Positions 31,901-43,100 of a stretch of DNA of 64,000 nucleotides are shown one piece after another. This DNA is from Fragum whitleyi (taxonomy: Eukaryota > Mollusca > Bivalvia > Cardiida > Cardiidae), in NCBI GenBank assembly GCA_948146395.1, contig OX411543.1:47716517-47780516 (forward strand), written 5' to 3'. The position numbers and the translations under genes were made by a program. Each line of letters opens with the position of its first letter. Position 1 is the first letter of the stretch. The notes under the pieces are model-generated. The model saw only the letters and a program-made list of their open reading frames with translations. It had not been told where the DNA came from and ran no database searches.

Positions 31901-32832
31901 TACTGTATCTGCGTGTATAACATCAATAGAGTCAGTGACAAGTATTGGGTCAAGTAAAGTCGAAGATGTTCTTGTTACTCTTGTTGGTTTTGTAATGACG
32001 TTGGTCAATGTGTTAAGAGACATTATAATAGAGAGGTGAAATTCATTGTCGTCCATAAGGTTTTGGTTGAGATCTCCAACAAAAATAAGGTTTTTGTTTG
32101 ACTCGGATGCCTTTTCAATCATGATATTGAAGTTTTCCCAGAAAGCTACAGGAGTACCTGGAGGTCGGTAGGTATTGCAGAGTAGAAAAGATGAAGAGCG
32201 ATGTTTGATTTCAATCCAAATAGCGTGAATAGATGGTAACTCTAAGTCGACTCGTCTTTTTGATGAAAGGGCGTTTGGTACGTACACTATGAGTCCACCA
32301 GAGTGAGTAGTACGGTCCTGTCTGTAAACCGTACTGTCGTGAGATTCAAACATCAGATCAGAGTCGTCTATGTTATAGTCTAAGTGGGTTTCTGTGAAAC
32401 ACAGAATGTCGAAATCAGTTAGATGATCAGAAATGTAGTCTATTTTGTTGCGAATACTGCGAATGTTCAAGTGTAAAATAGAAATAGAATCATGGCTTGA
32501 TGTCGTCTGCGGTCCAGGGTTAGTCTCAATGTCACCTGCTAATATTAATAATAAAGTGATAAAACAGTAAATAATCAGTAACTTAGTTAGTTGCAAGATG
32601 GACATGGAATGAGTTACGAAGTGCATAAGACAATGCAGAATGAAGGGTAATTTTATCGTGAATCTAAAACGCGCATTGCAGCCATGTGTTTTCACGTAGA
32701 AGTTTCCTACGCATGCGCGCCATGCATCGATTTCAATTCCTATGGAGGATCAAATAATTTACACATATAATGACACGCTAGCGCAGGAAACCCAGAGGTA
32801 GTGTAACCAAAAGACTTCAACCGAACCGCCTG
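28953..32832 (-). mobile_element. Complete CR1/L2-group LINE with 2A-like leader, nested in a MITE
   Basis: Perfect 10-bp target duplications ATCATTAATT occur at 28943-28952 and 32833-32842. The element has a 5' region of about 137 bp, one long ORF, a 3' UTR of about 395 bp with a run of 12 C (minus strand) and AATAAA near 28970. The host MITE sequence is continuous once the element is taken out, so the full length is 3880 bp. No separate ORF1 is seen. CR1/L2-group placement is inferred from the endonuclease, RT motifs and 2A-like leader. Confidence 0.93.
29348..32695 (-). pseudogene. LINE ORF: 2A-like leader, endonuclease, RT, with two in-frame stops
   Basis: A single frame of 1115 codons broken only by TGA at 30700-30698 and TAG at 30217-30215. 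Residues 34-53 are hydrophobic, followed by GDIETNPGP (residues 54-62), which matches the D-x-E-x-N-P-G-P 2A consensus; ribosome skipping would occur before Pro62. The endonuclease starts at residue 71 (SILHLNIRS, CFTETH, YRPPG, VGDLNQN, SDHKATL). RT motifs are NNYRPISLLSC, KQSGFLSGHS, DISKAFDRVWH, GVPQGSVLGPLLF and FADD. The C-terminus has a zinc-type CRCGNQSEDAEHFLFQC. 2A-like leaders are known in some CR1-type LINEs of invertebrates. Confidence 0.92.
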
Positions 32833-33193
32833 ATCATTAATTCAAAACGCTTAAATCGTTCTAAACGCTCCAAAATGACTAATTAGGATAAAGTCAACAA
32901 TTACTTTCAAAACAAATTAAGCTAGAAAAACATCGCGATTTCACTGACATACTTGGAATTGTAGCGTCTGGTTGTTTCTTGAGGAAATATGAGTCTATTC
33001 ATAGAACTTGTACGCGTATTTTATTGAAGTAATGTTATACACATCGCTAATTTTGTTCATACCGAATAAAGTTTGCGATATTGGATAACCTCTCTTTAAT
33101 TTCACTCAAAACTCACTCATCGCACTCATGCAATTTCATTCCCAAATCATCCAAAAATCAATCACTTTGTCAATTTCACGATGTTGTTAACTG
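32833..33193 (-). mobile_element. Family A MITE, right piece after the LINE
   Basis: It continues the copy begun at 28870 and ends gatgttgttaactg followed by TA. Contains the cgataaagtttgcgatattg region of the central hairpin. Confidence 0.82.
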
Positions 33194-33785
33194 TAGGCTT
33201 TAAAATGGAAGCCCATGTATTTTTCTTGGAAATTTTTTTTCTTGCTCAAATAAGTTATATATAATCTTTTTCAGGCAAATAATGTTATAAAACCAACAAG
33301 AGAATCATGTGCGAATGCCAACAATCAGCTGCAAGTGCTTGATAAAATAAATAGTCTAAGTAAGAATGGGACTTAATCCTTACAAAAATGCTCTCAAAGT
33401 TTTGCTATTCCGAATAATTTTGTTATAATAAACACACGTGCCAAGTTTTTAAAAAAAAGTCTTCAATAACAACATGGACACGACCAGGTTAAAGTTAACT
33501 ACCCTAACGCCTACGGACACTGTCGTGCTAATGACGTCAAGTTGATAACAATAGCTCAAGTTTTTGTTAAAAAAAGCCAAGCATTTTGATTGTAGATGGG
33601 ACACATTTGTTGGAAATTGAATGAATGTAATTCTAGTTTTTACCCCTACCTAAAGTTAAGTAGTTTAATTAAACAAAATAGACTCGAAAACTCATGTGTA
33701 CGAGTAATGGTCCTGATAATAAGATTTTTCTAATACAAATTTTCTGCTTACATTTCACATCAGCAACAGTAGTCTTCTGGCAAAA
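33194..33785. other. Noncoding stretch, nothing recognised
   Basis: AT-rich; no exon or repeat match. Confidence 0.45.
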
Positions 33786-33790
33786 CCTAC

Positions 33791-33924
33791 CCTTGCGTTC
33801 AGGATGACAAAACGGTGACAACTGTTTACAATTTATGCCCCGCTTTGCACATAAAGTTACGTGATAAGGGGTAACTGGGGTATAATTTGAAAAAAGTTGA
33901 CCAAGTTTTGTCATCCTGAAGGCA
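33791..33924. mobile_element. Family D hairpin
   Basis: cttgcgttcaggatgacaaa and gttttgtcatcctgaaggc ends, with atgccccgctttgcaca and actggggtataattt in the arms. Confidence 0.75.
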
Positions 33925-34080
33925 GTGCTACATAAATCATGCAAATATCGTCTGGGTATGGTGTTTTACAGGCGCTTTAGCTTTTCAGTAAGCGTTTCTA
34001 TATTTCATAAGTACAGTATATCATTTCTAATGCAAATGGAACGCCAGCAATTACTTTTAATGCATCACACGGCTACTACA

Positions 34081-34542
34081 CATTCGGAACATCACTCGGC
34101 CATTTCCGTAAACTGCAACAGACCTCGGATGTATGTAAGGCGGATGGGTATGTAACAAAATCGTGCATTTTGTTAGGCGGAAATAGTGTAAAAATTTAGC
34201 CTGGAAACAACCGGCGCTATCTTCGGATTTATATCTTTTACAGTAAATAACGGCTGGAAAATCTTAATTTTTGAGAATGACGAATCATTCTCAAAAATTA
34301 AGAATTTTCAGCCGTCATTTTAGAATTTACATGTATTTATATAAGGATACGATGGTTTCACGTCAGTGACTTAATCAAGTAGCGTTGGCGACGTCGAATG
34401 TTTTCACTCAAAGTTTCGAGAGCAAACGCCATTTTAACTGACGTCATCAAGTTTTTCCAAGGTTTTCTCGTAATTTTTAAAAATAGTCCGTCTATGTACA
34501 TATGAGGTTGATCGTGAGATTGGCCGAGTGGTGTTCCGAATG
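34081..34542 (+). mobile_element. Family C fold-back element, perfect 10-bp target duplication
   Basis: Starts cattcggaacatcactcggc and ends gccgagtggtgttccgaatg. GGCTACTACA flanks both sides (34071-34080, 34543-34552). The inner palindrome gagaatgacgaatcattctc is at about 34273-34292. It is 462 bp, opposite in orientation to the copy at 8097. Confidence 0.9.
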
Positions 34543-34607
34543 GGCTACTACATTTACAAAGTCATCGTATAGAAATGCACGGTTGCTTCGCAGACATGAC
34601 AATACTA

Positions 34608-34718
34608 CAGATGATAACATCGTGAAATGGACATTTACCTCGATCAAAACAATTCTAAATCGCTCGCTCAGCGCTCAATTCATTCCAATCATTCACTTAA
34701 ACCATTCAAAACGCTCTA

Positions 34719-34750
<32 letters not shown>

Positions 34751-34916
34751 CAATCGAAATTTCATTCAAATCGATCAAATCTTTCCATGGTTTAATTTGG
34801 TAGTGGGGGCTTTTTAAAAAATGTCTTATCGGTAAGTGAAGACACACAAATTTGAAAGTTCGTAGTTTTTCTTTGAAGGAAGGTAATAAATATCGCTTAT
34901 TTTGTCCAACTTGATA
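34608..34916 (-). mobile_element. Family A MITE, one half
   Basis: cagatgataacatcgtgaaa start; includes an A-run at 34724-34750 and gcttattttgtccaact of the central hairpin, then is cut off by the next copy. Confidence 0.75.
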
Positions 34917-34922
34917 CAACCA

Positions 34923-35352
34923 CAGTTAACAACATCGTGAAATTGACAGGGTGAATGCTTTTGGAATTATTTTGGAATGAAATTTAATGAGTGTGTGGAG
35001 CGAGTGTTGAGTGAATTTAATGGGAGGTAATTCAATATCGCAAATTTTGTTCTTGATGAACAAAATTTGCGATATTAATTACCTCCCTTTAATAAAATAT
35101 GCATTCAAGTTCAAAATAAATCGTCCTAGTTCTTCAAGAACCTATGAAATGCTTACAATTTGAATTATGTCAATAAAATAGTGATTTTTCCCTTGAATTT
35201 TGAATGACGTTGTTGATTCTATGTTTTTCAATCGGTTTTAGTGTTTTTGAATGGTTTGAGTGAGTGTTTGGAATGAATGAATGGAGCGCTGAGTGAGCGA
35301 TTAAGAATGGTTTTGATTTAGATTAATATCAATTTCACGATGTAACTAACTG
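34923..35352 (+). mobile_element. Family A MITE, best full-length copy
   Basis: cagttaacaacatcgtgaaa to cgatgtaactaactg. The central hairpin is intact: gggaggtaattcaatatcgc with aattttgttc, then gaacaaaatttgcgatatt and aattacctccc. It is about 430 bp. Confidence 0.9.
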
Positions 35353-36002
35353 TAAGATAGCAGGACAAACATTCTTACTATGTTCCAAGATGTTTGAGCC
35401 ATAAAAATGTGGAAACAAGGCTTTTTTACCCATTGACCTCATCTTTTGACTTAACATTACCCACTCTCCCACAGAGATTTCTAGCAAACATTCAAGTTTC
35501 AAGACAGTTGGACCATGAATGTGACCTCAAAGCACGGGGGTGAATAAAAATTACGTTGTCTTACGCTACATAAATTCAAATTTTACAGATTTTAAACAGA
35601 AAACCACACTGTTATTAAGTTGCGACATTTTTCTGTTTATCGTGTAAATCCAACCAGTTGGTCAGCTGTATCAACCATCTTTAATCATGTAGTCATTTGG
35701 TACCGGCGCATGGTTACGACATCAATATGACGCCACGGTATTGACAATTACCGTTAAAAGTCAACATTTTTCAAAATACTCAACACAACAATCTACGTAA
35801 TTTCCGAATCGCTTCATCCATTGAATAAATACTATTTCCATACAAATATAACCAAAACTGAAGACCTATAGTGTGTTATGTGTGTTTAAGATATTGTACT
35901 GATGTTGATCCCTGACAGCTACAGATCCAACGTTGATGAGACGGTTCCAGTTCTTTAAGTGTTATCATTCAGAAACTCTCTAAATTCCCCCTCCCCCCAA
36001 TA
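35353..36002. other. Noncoding stretch, nothing recognised
   Basis: No exon or repeat identified; C-rich tract near 35985. Confidence 0.45.
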
Positions 36003-36336
36003 AGAAAAATAAAGAAAAAAAATAACCTTTTAAACCATTTAAAAAGAAGATATCTGCTTTCATTTGAAGACCTTTAGCATATATTATTCTTTTAACGTAT
36101 CGTTTTGGTTTTCCATGGGTACAGTAGAACTCTATTGTTTCCCGGATGTATATACCTTCGACACCTGAACCGTCATATCGAACATCAAAAAATGACGCGT
36201 GCCCTTGGCTTACTAACTTTGAAATGGCAAATACCGCATTGATGACGTTTTAATCTTTTACATCCTTACAGATTGTCTCAATCACATTGAGTAATACGTG
36301 CTTATACATTGGTTTATTTGACCAGAATTTGACATC
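36003..36336 (-). pseudogene. Unrecognised coding-like fragment with one stop
   Basis: Minus-strand translation from an acceptor-like cttttttccatag at 36337 gives VKFWSNKPMYKHVLLNVIET, then ICKDVKD, a TAA at about 36251, and continues in the same frame NVINAVFAISKLVSQGHASF, FDVRYDGSGVEGIYIRETIE, FYCTHGKPKRYVKRIIYAKG and LQMKADIFFLNGLKGYF. The residue make-up looks like a folded protein rather than random AT-rich sequence. I do not recognise the family. It could be a pseudogene, one or two exons of a gene interrupted by a real intron, or a fragment of a mobile element protein. Confidence 0.5.
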
Positions 36337-36339
36337 TAT

Positions 36340-37410
36340 GGAAAAAAGCTTAATCAACAATTACCGAAATATTTTATCAATAATCAAAATATGTATAACA
36401 TTCAATAATTTTTGCTATTCCTTCCAATGAGAGCACGTACAAAGCCGAGTAGGAATAATCATATTTTTATTCATCTAAATAGCAGGAGTCATATTCGGGT
36501 CAATGAAACCGCACTATGCATGTAGGTGAGGACGAAAAAAGGGAGCCCGATATTAAATGTCATTGACAATAACCTCAGCGTTCTGACCCATTCTTTTAAC
36601 TTTAAAGCGATAATTTAATGACAGGCCCATGTTTTGTCGCTTTCATTGCCCCTGGCTGCCTCATGAATAAATTATAAATAGACATGTACATGACGTGTCG
36701 GTCTGCATGATGAATTGACGTTAATAGGTTCTCGCTTGACGAACTGAGGCTTGATATGTCGAGTGGGTGTTTTTTACTTTTTACTGAAATGAATTCATTT
36801 CCATTTATTCATATGTTTTTTTTATATACTTTATATATGTTTTCTTCTTTATTTCTTTAAATTCATCTTTTTATTTATTTATTTATTTTAAAACGATTAA
36901 GATTGACCGATTTTAGCTTTTTTTGTATTTGATTGTTTGGGAAAGAAGTTTGAAGAGCCCAAATAAGACCCAACGTTTTTGCTCTAGCCAACTGTATTAT
37001 ATGTAGTAGAATCTATTGGCCAAGGAAAGAAACAAGAAACCGACACCAAAGCTCTCGGCGACCAGCTTTTTTCACGAAAGCCGTTTACGTCGTTTAAATT
37101 TATTGTCCTGTTAACATTTTATGAAGATATTTATCCACTTATATTTTGTGAGTTTCAATTAACATTCATTTATATCATCTACATGTATTCACTTTTAATG
37201 TATGTTATGGTGAATTTACTTCCAAGTGTTTAATTTTGTGTCAAACAAACCTTTGGTCATTTTGATCCAACCTACGAAACTATCGCATTTACGTGCTTTA
37301 ATGGCACAGCATTCTCTAGTATTTTTTTTTCAAATGGTATAAAAACATTAATAAATATTCATACAATCATCCACCTACTTTATCCCGGAAAGCTTGCAAT
37401 GATTAGAACT
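36340..37410. other. Noncoding stretch, nothing recognised
   Basis: AT-rich, with (TTTA)n near 36870. No further coding matches to the fragment at 36003 were found by eye. Confidence 0.4.
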
Positions 37411-37414
37411 TCTA

Positions 37415-37690
37415 CAGTTAGAAAATGCGTGAAAATGGCATTCACCTTAATCAAAACCATTCTAAATTGCTTCACAGCGCTTCAGTCAATGCATTCAAAA
37501 CACTCTCATCATACCATTCAAAACCGTTCCGAAAACGATGGCTCAGCGCTAAACGGTTGTAACTCCATATTTGTTTATAGGGGAGTTACAACTGTTTCGC
37601 GCTGAGCCATCGAATCGTTCGAAAACACCTCGAAATCGTTCAAAACGAACCATATTACTTTCAATTCGATCAAGTTATTGCACGCTTTTA
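37415..37690 (-). mobile_element. Degenerate family A MITE holding an inner palindrome
   Basis: Start cagttagaaaatgcgtgaaa. Inside it, at 37539-37610, gatggctcagcgctaaacgg and gcgctgagccatcg form a strong hairpin that is absent from other copies. Confidence 0.65.
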
Positions 37691-37710
37691 TCAGATTCTT
37701 CTGTGAGATA

Positions 37711-38130
37711 TAGAGGATAATCGTTTGTTTCATAGTAAGATCGATTTATATTTCATTGAGTGAACAACAAAAGCTATATTTTAACGAGTGGCAGAGCCGC
37801 GAATGAAAATATAGCTTTTGTTTTTCACGAAATGAAATATTTATCGATCTTACACGAAAACAAACGATTATTCTATTTCTTAAATGCGAAAAATGAGACA
37901 AAATGTGAAGATTCTAGGACATATTTTCGTAAAGCGCGTCATTTTGCACGTGATTGCTATGCAACGTTCATTGTGACGTCACTTATTTCGCCTCGCATAG
38001 ATGACGTCAGATAGGATGAAATGCACAAAAGCAGGGTATAATTTTTTGCTAATTTCACTGCTTTTGCGGTGAGATTATCAAGTGATAATTTACCGTTATT
38101 TCTCGATAAACCACCGAAAAGCATTAAAGA
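37711..38130. mobile_element. Family F palindrome-plus-tail element
   Basis: taatcgtttgttt to aaacaaacgattattc palindrome, apex cgagtggcagagccgcga; tail with TGACGTCA at 37974-37981 and tctcgataaaccacc. Confidence 0.78.
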
Positions 38131-38424
38131 AAAAGGGATATCTAGGAAAAAATCCCGAAAAACATAGATGGTTTCGACCTTCATACTACATGCATAACTT
38201 TACTGGTTTCTTTGAATCAGAATGAATCTCATCGGTGCCTATTTAGAGAGGACACCGCCCTAGTATCCTGGCGCCTAATGAGAAGGTAACTTTCATCAAT
38301 GAGAATTAAAGTTTTATACTTGTTAATTCCCTTTGATTGTTTCATGTTGAGGGTGCCCGGTTTGTCCGAAACGCTTGAAGCCGTAGCTGTTGATCATACC
38401 TTTGAACACGGGAAAAGCCAGTAA

Positions 38425-38590
38425 CAGTTAACACAATTATGAAATTAACAAGGTGAATAACTGGAATAATTTAGAAATGAAATTAAATGAGTGCGATGGG
38501 TGAATTTTGAGGGAAATAAATGGAGGTTAACTAATGTCGCTAATTTTGTTCACGATGAATAAAATTAGCAATACTTATAATCGATCTGTG
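38425..38590 (+). mobile_element. Family A MITE, one half
   Basis: cagttaacacaattatgaaa start and gtcgctaattttgttcacga central hairpin; the right half is missing. Confidence 0.65.
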
Positions 38591-38666
38591 AACGTTTTCA
38601 TCTCAAACACAGGGGAGTTAGAGCCCTCTGTTGAGTCGATCTGTTTTCTTGCGTCATCTCCCGTAC

Positions 38667-38930
38667 GGTTAGTAACATCATGAACATTGTGAAATAGAAA
38701 CTCATCTCGATCAAAAACATTCCAAATCACCCGCCCAGGGCGCCATTCATTTATTCCAAACCTTCACTCATACTATTCAAAAACGCTCTAAGATCATTCA
38801 AACACATCATAAAATCGTTCTGACGAACATTTCATGTTAAAACAATCAGCTAATTCTTCTTTTCTATTGGCTTGATTTTTTATACGTCTATTATCGTGAT
38901 CAGTGTCAGTTTTTTTGAGAATATAGGAGG
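38667..38930 (-). mobile_element. Degenerate family A MITE, one half
   Basis: ggttagtaacatcatgaac..., then the ctcatctcgatcaaaaacat block and ccattcatttattccaaac. Confidence 0.6.
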
Positions 38931-38939
38931 TAGTTTGAT

Positions 38940-39260
38940 AAGAATATACGATGAAAAAGTAAAACACGAGTGGTGTACCTTATTGGATTTAACACTCACT
39001 GACAGCATGGGAGTCAGGCTAGAATTTAGTTCCCGGATGCCACTTTAAGCTAAAAGCTTTTTTCCACACTAACGGCCCAGTGAAGCTTAAGAGCGATATA
39101 TGACACTTTACTTTAACACGTTTTCAATCCACTGTGTAAAGAGGAATAAGAAATAACCGGTCAGTATAGCGAAACGTTTGGGGACACATTTATCTTGAAA
39201 CACTAAATGGATACGAGTGAAATCTTCAAATCAGGGTTCATGTACCATCTCTTAGGTGCC
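38940..39260. other. Noncoding stretch, nothing recognised
   Basis: No gene or repeat signal. Confidence 0.4.
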
Positions 39261-39265
39261 AAATA

Positions 39266-39864
39266 TAGTTGATGAAATTATAAAATTAACCTTGTGAATA
39301 AACTTTAAATGATATTGAATGGGTGGGAGGAGCGAATTTTGAATAGAAATAATGGTAGGAAATATAATAACGCTAAATTAAATTTTATTACCTTCCTTAA
39401 AAACACGTACTTCTGTTTGCTTGTCTTCATGGACCAATCGGTCCCTTTAACTAACAGCAACTAATACGATGGTAGAATTATTTGATCAATTAGAATAAAA
39501 TGTTGCCCGTTTTGAACGATCTGGAAGTGGATTTATCGATTTAACACTTTCCTGTTTTACAAAATTTTGGACCTCTCAAAATTCAAAGGTTTTGCAGACG
39601 AAAATTAAAAGGGGATTCAATTTGAAAAATAACCATTCAGTAGGGTAGAAAATAGTGTGTCAGCAGCAATTTCTTCTTTTTTTTCACAATGTTTTCTCAA
39701 TAATAAAATCACAGGCACGTTAAAAGCAGGGATTAAACAGCAAAGGGTTAAAGCGCTTCGTTATGGTGTGAGTTGCTATTTTTATGAATGAATGTATCGC
39801 TGAGCTAGTGATTTGGAACGGTTTTGATAGTGATGAGGGTAGATGTCACAATGTTACTAACTAT
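39266..39864 (+). mobile_element. Family A MITE interrupted by family P
   Basis: Left part 39266-39540 (taaaattaaccttgtgaata), right part 39753-39864 ending cacaatgttactaactat. The gap is exactly the TTAA-bounded element at 39541. Confidence 0.65.
39541..39752. mobile_element. Family P MITE, TTAA-bounded
   Basis: TTAACACTTTCCTG start and an imperfect inverted end (agggtTTAA-type, decayed here, clearer in the copy at 44013). Interior ggttttgcagacgaaaatt, ccattcagtagggtagaaaa. TTAA boundaries fit a piggyBac-type nonautonomous element. Confidence 0.75.
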
Positions 39865-39869
39865 CGCTT

Positions 39870-40225
39870 TTCCCTATCCAGAATACAGGGCTGAATAAAA
39901 AAAAATATCATTACAAAAAAGCGGATGATTTGAGTTTGTCGTTGCATCAACTCATACGTAATTCATTAGTCGCCAATGGTTATTTGAGAGTCCTTTCTTG
40001 CTCCAATTATCCGCAAAACAGACGTATGAAGATTGTTAGAGAAACTTGTCTAGCAATCAATGACATGAAGTTATTTCTAAGTGGTCTATCTTTAAACAGA
40101 AAACCGCCACTACGTTACATCAATTGATGGGTCTCGCTGTCCTTCGACAAAGAAATCTATGTAAAATTGTTGGTTCCCATTTTGCTGTTCCCCTTTTCTC
40201 ACCCCCGCCCCAATTCCCACTGCAA
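39870..40225. other. Noncoding stretch, nothing recognised
   Basis: A 65-codon plus-strand frame here has no domain or splice support. Confidence 0.4.
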
Positions 40226-40227
40226 CC

Positions 40228-40693
40228 CATAAAGCTAGTGTCACATAAACCCTCCGACGACGTCACTTTGTAGAATCGGTAACAAAATCGACGACTGGTT
40301 GGCGACTAAACTGTGCAATGGCCAATTCAATAGTGGAATAATTTGAATTCGACGACGCGTCAGTAAGTTTTATCGTCAAGTTTAAAACCTGCTCTTTAGT
40401 CGGCGACGTCTTTTAGATTTGTGGAAGACAATATTGTATCGACAACTTATCGCAGGCAATCGACCTGGCTACGGCCGATCATCGGCCGCGCTCTGACCGA
40501 ATTTTTACACATCGCAGACGTCTTCTCTGACCCCTTCACTTCCGTCTGGTATCGGCGACTAGTCAGCGATACATCGCCGACTAGTCGACGACGTTTCGCC
40601 GGCGTATCTTCAGCACTCTATAATGAACAATCTGTATCATCACTGGAAAAGAAATAAGACATCGTCACGTTGGTCGAGTTTTATGTGACTGTA
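40228..40693. mobile_element. Family X element with GTCACATAAA termini
   Basis: gtgtcacataaaccctccga at the left and gtcgagttttatgtgact at the right are inverted repeats. The interior is unusually GC- and CGAC-rich (cgacgacgtc, ggcgacta, atcgccgactagtcgacgac) for this window. Only one clear copy is here. Confidence 0.6.
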
Positions 40694-40710
40694 AAATATT
40701 TTTGTCCTGT

Positions 40711-40767
40711 GATGATTTAGAATGGTTTTGATTGAGATGAATGTCAATTTCACTATGTAACTAACTG
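40711..40767 (+). mobile_element. Family A MITE terminal fragment
   Basis: tttagaatggttttgattga to ctatgtaactaactg, TA-flanked. It directly follows family X. Confidence 0.7.
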
Positions 40768-40779
40768 TAAAAGTACAAA

Positions 40780-41880
40780 ATGATGGTCAATGCATATTTT
40801 TAAATGACCTGGACCTTAACATATTATTTTGCATTAGATACAAACAGAAGAGCCTCGTTACAAGCTGTGCACAAGCCTAAGAAGAATCCGAATCCTCTTG
40901 GGGGGAGTTCATATGAAAGTCCGAGGGCAGCGAGAGATGATGTAATAATTTAAAAATAACTGAAATATACATGCGCAGAGACGACATTCATTTGAACGGA
41001 ATTACCAGCTCATGGTAGTAAACGTGATTAAAAAATACGGCTACAATATATAACTAATATCAAAGAGCACTTTTGTTTTAGAGTGTAATATGAGAAAATA
41101 TTAACATTAATTAGATAGACAAAATCATTATTTTGAAACCATTTTACATTCAAAAAATATTTTTGGAGTGGTATTAAGCTGACATTAAGGTTTTACCACA
41201 TACAGATCCTTCCTTCAGACGCAATTTTAGGTTATTGATGAAAAGGTTGGTCCATATGGAAGCCAAACGGATTATATCAATCAAAATTGTGGCCAGTGTA
41301 GTTTGTTTGGACAATTGAAGAGTTGACAAACAGCGAACAAACATTAATCCCCTGTATCCAATGACGAGTTTTTATGGACACATTTCTATTCTAAAAGTTT
41401 ATGGTCAAAAGTTTCTCAAATATGAAATTTCATCACATTCTGAGTATATTTATATAATTAAAACTTTAATATCATTATTCAGTGACAGAGACTCGAATTT
41501 AACTTACTTCAAAAGTAATGTCTCGGAAATTTTCATGGATAGTTATATCATCCAATTTGGCAGAAAGGTTTAGAAAATATGGCTTCGGCCTGATGGACAG
41601 TCGCACAAGTCGGCGACTATACGCGTTCTATATTTTGTTTCGCAAACACGTTTTCGCCAGTGATCGGCCGAAACCCCGTTACACCAGCATAATTATTTTG
41701 GTCGCCCATTGACGATATATTTTACGAATCCGCAGAACAATGAAGACATCGTCCTGACAATAATTCTTCGCAGCGCCCTCTATTTGTGTCGTTACTGGAA
41801 GTGTGTTTGACGTTTATTGGTTTGTACTGACTGTTCGTGGATAGTTCCCGTCATCTCAAGAGGCCTGCGGACGATGTCCC
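40780..41880. other. Noncoding stretch; CGAC-rich patch at 41586-41760
   Basis: The patch (cacaagtcggcgactatacg, cagtgatcggccg) resembles family X interior sequence, so it may be a second decayed copy. The rest has no recognised feature. Confidence 0.4.
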
Positions 41881-41887
41881 AATACAG

Positions 41888-42200
41888 TAAGGATAATTTT
41901 GAAATAGAAACCCTCGCCGATCAAAAAACATTCTCAACCACTCACTCAGTCGGTGCGCACACCCAACCATTAAATTACGTTACAAATTTATTATGAAATG
42001 AAGCTCAACCACTACTTTCAAATTGCTTCAAACAATCCGTGAATTGCTTGTATTTTGATGCTTCTGGTTGGTTAGGGATAACATAGAAATCTATGTAAAG
42101 ATCTTTTATGTAAATTTTATGAAAGGGAGGTAATAAATGTCGACAATTTCGTACATATCGATCGAAATTAGCGATAGTATATTACCCCCTTATTTTCATA
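41888..42200 (-). mobile_element. Degenerate family A MITE
   Basis: acagtaaggataattttgaa start, then aagggaggtaataaatgtc and tattacccccttatttt of the central hairpin. The right end is confused with a second short fragment at 42230-42275 (aataagttacatcgtgaaat). Confidence 0.6.
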
Positions 42201-42577
42201 CTAAACTCACTTATCCGACTTATTGAATACAATAAGTTACATCGTGAAATTGAAATCCATCTCGATGATTTTGGTTTACCTAGGCTCGTTCTCTTTTTCA
42301 ACATTCCTTTTATCAAAACATCCAAATGGTGTCCTTTTGCATTTCGGGTCATAAAAATTTAAATAAAATATGACCAGTCCGAGAAGGGACCATCTGGGTA
42401 GTGCGTAAAGTGTCGATCGTAATCAGACTGTGTCGCCTTAATTACTTTGCTTATTTTTACGAAGAGATTATCAATGTCTATTTTTCGGAGTTTCAAGATG
42501 AACCTTTTACGCGAGACCATTCACAATTTAACATTGTGTCCAGCACTGACTCACTGTACATAACAAGAGCAGACTTT

Positions 42578-43014
42578 CAGTTAAGAACATTGTGAATTTG
42601 ACTCACGTTCCGATCAAAACCATTCATAAACGCCCATTCAAAGATCCATTAATTCATTCAAAACATTCATTCAAACCCCTCAAAAACGCTCCGAAATAAC
42701 TGATAAATATATGATCAACAACTATATATTCAAAATAATAATAAAAAAAATGCTAGAAAAGATCCATGGTTTCTTTGACTTAATTGAACTCGAAAAGTAT
42801 CTGATTGGTTCGTAAAAACCTATGTAGAAATTTATAGTTTTTTTGTATATTTTATTAAAGGGAGGTTATAAATATGCTATTTTTTGTTAATCTTGAACAA
42901 AATTAGCGACATTGCATTATCCTACTTTAATTTCATTTACAACTCGCTAATCATACGCATTTAATTTCATTCCGAAATCCTTTCACCCTTTCAACTCCAC
43001 ATAGTTGTTTACTG
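42578..43014 (-). mobile_element. Family A MITE, full length
   Basis: cagttaagaacattgtgaat to atagttgtttactg with TA after it; aagggaggttataaatatg central hairpin arm present. Confidence 0.82.
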
Positions 43015-43100
43015 TAGCAACTAGAGTGAAGATTTGCTAAGTATAGTCTAAGTGAATTGGAATTGATGACTTCATCAGTCTGAGATTAGATTAAAAGCAA

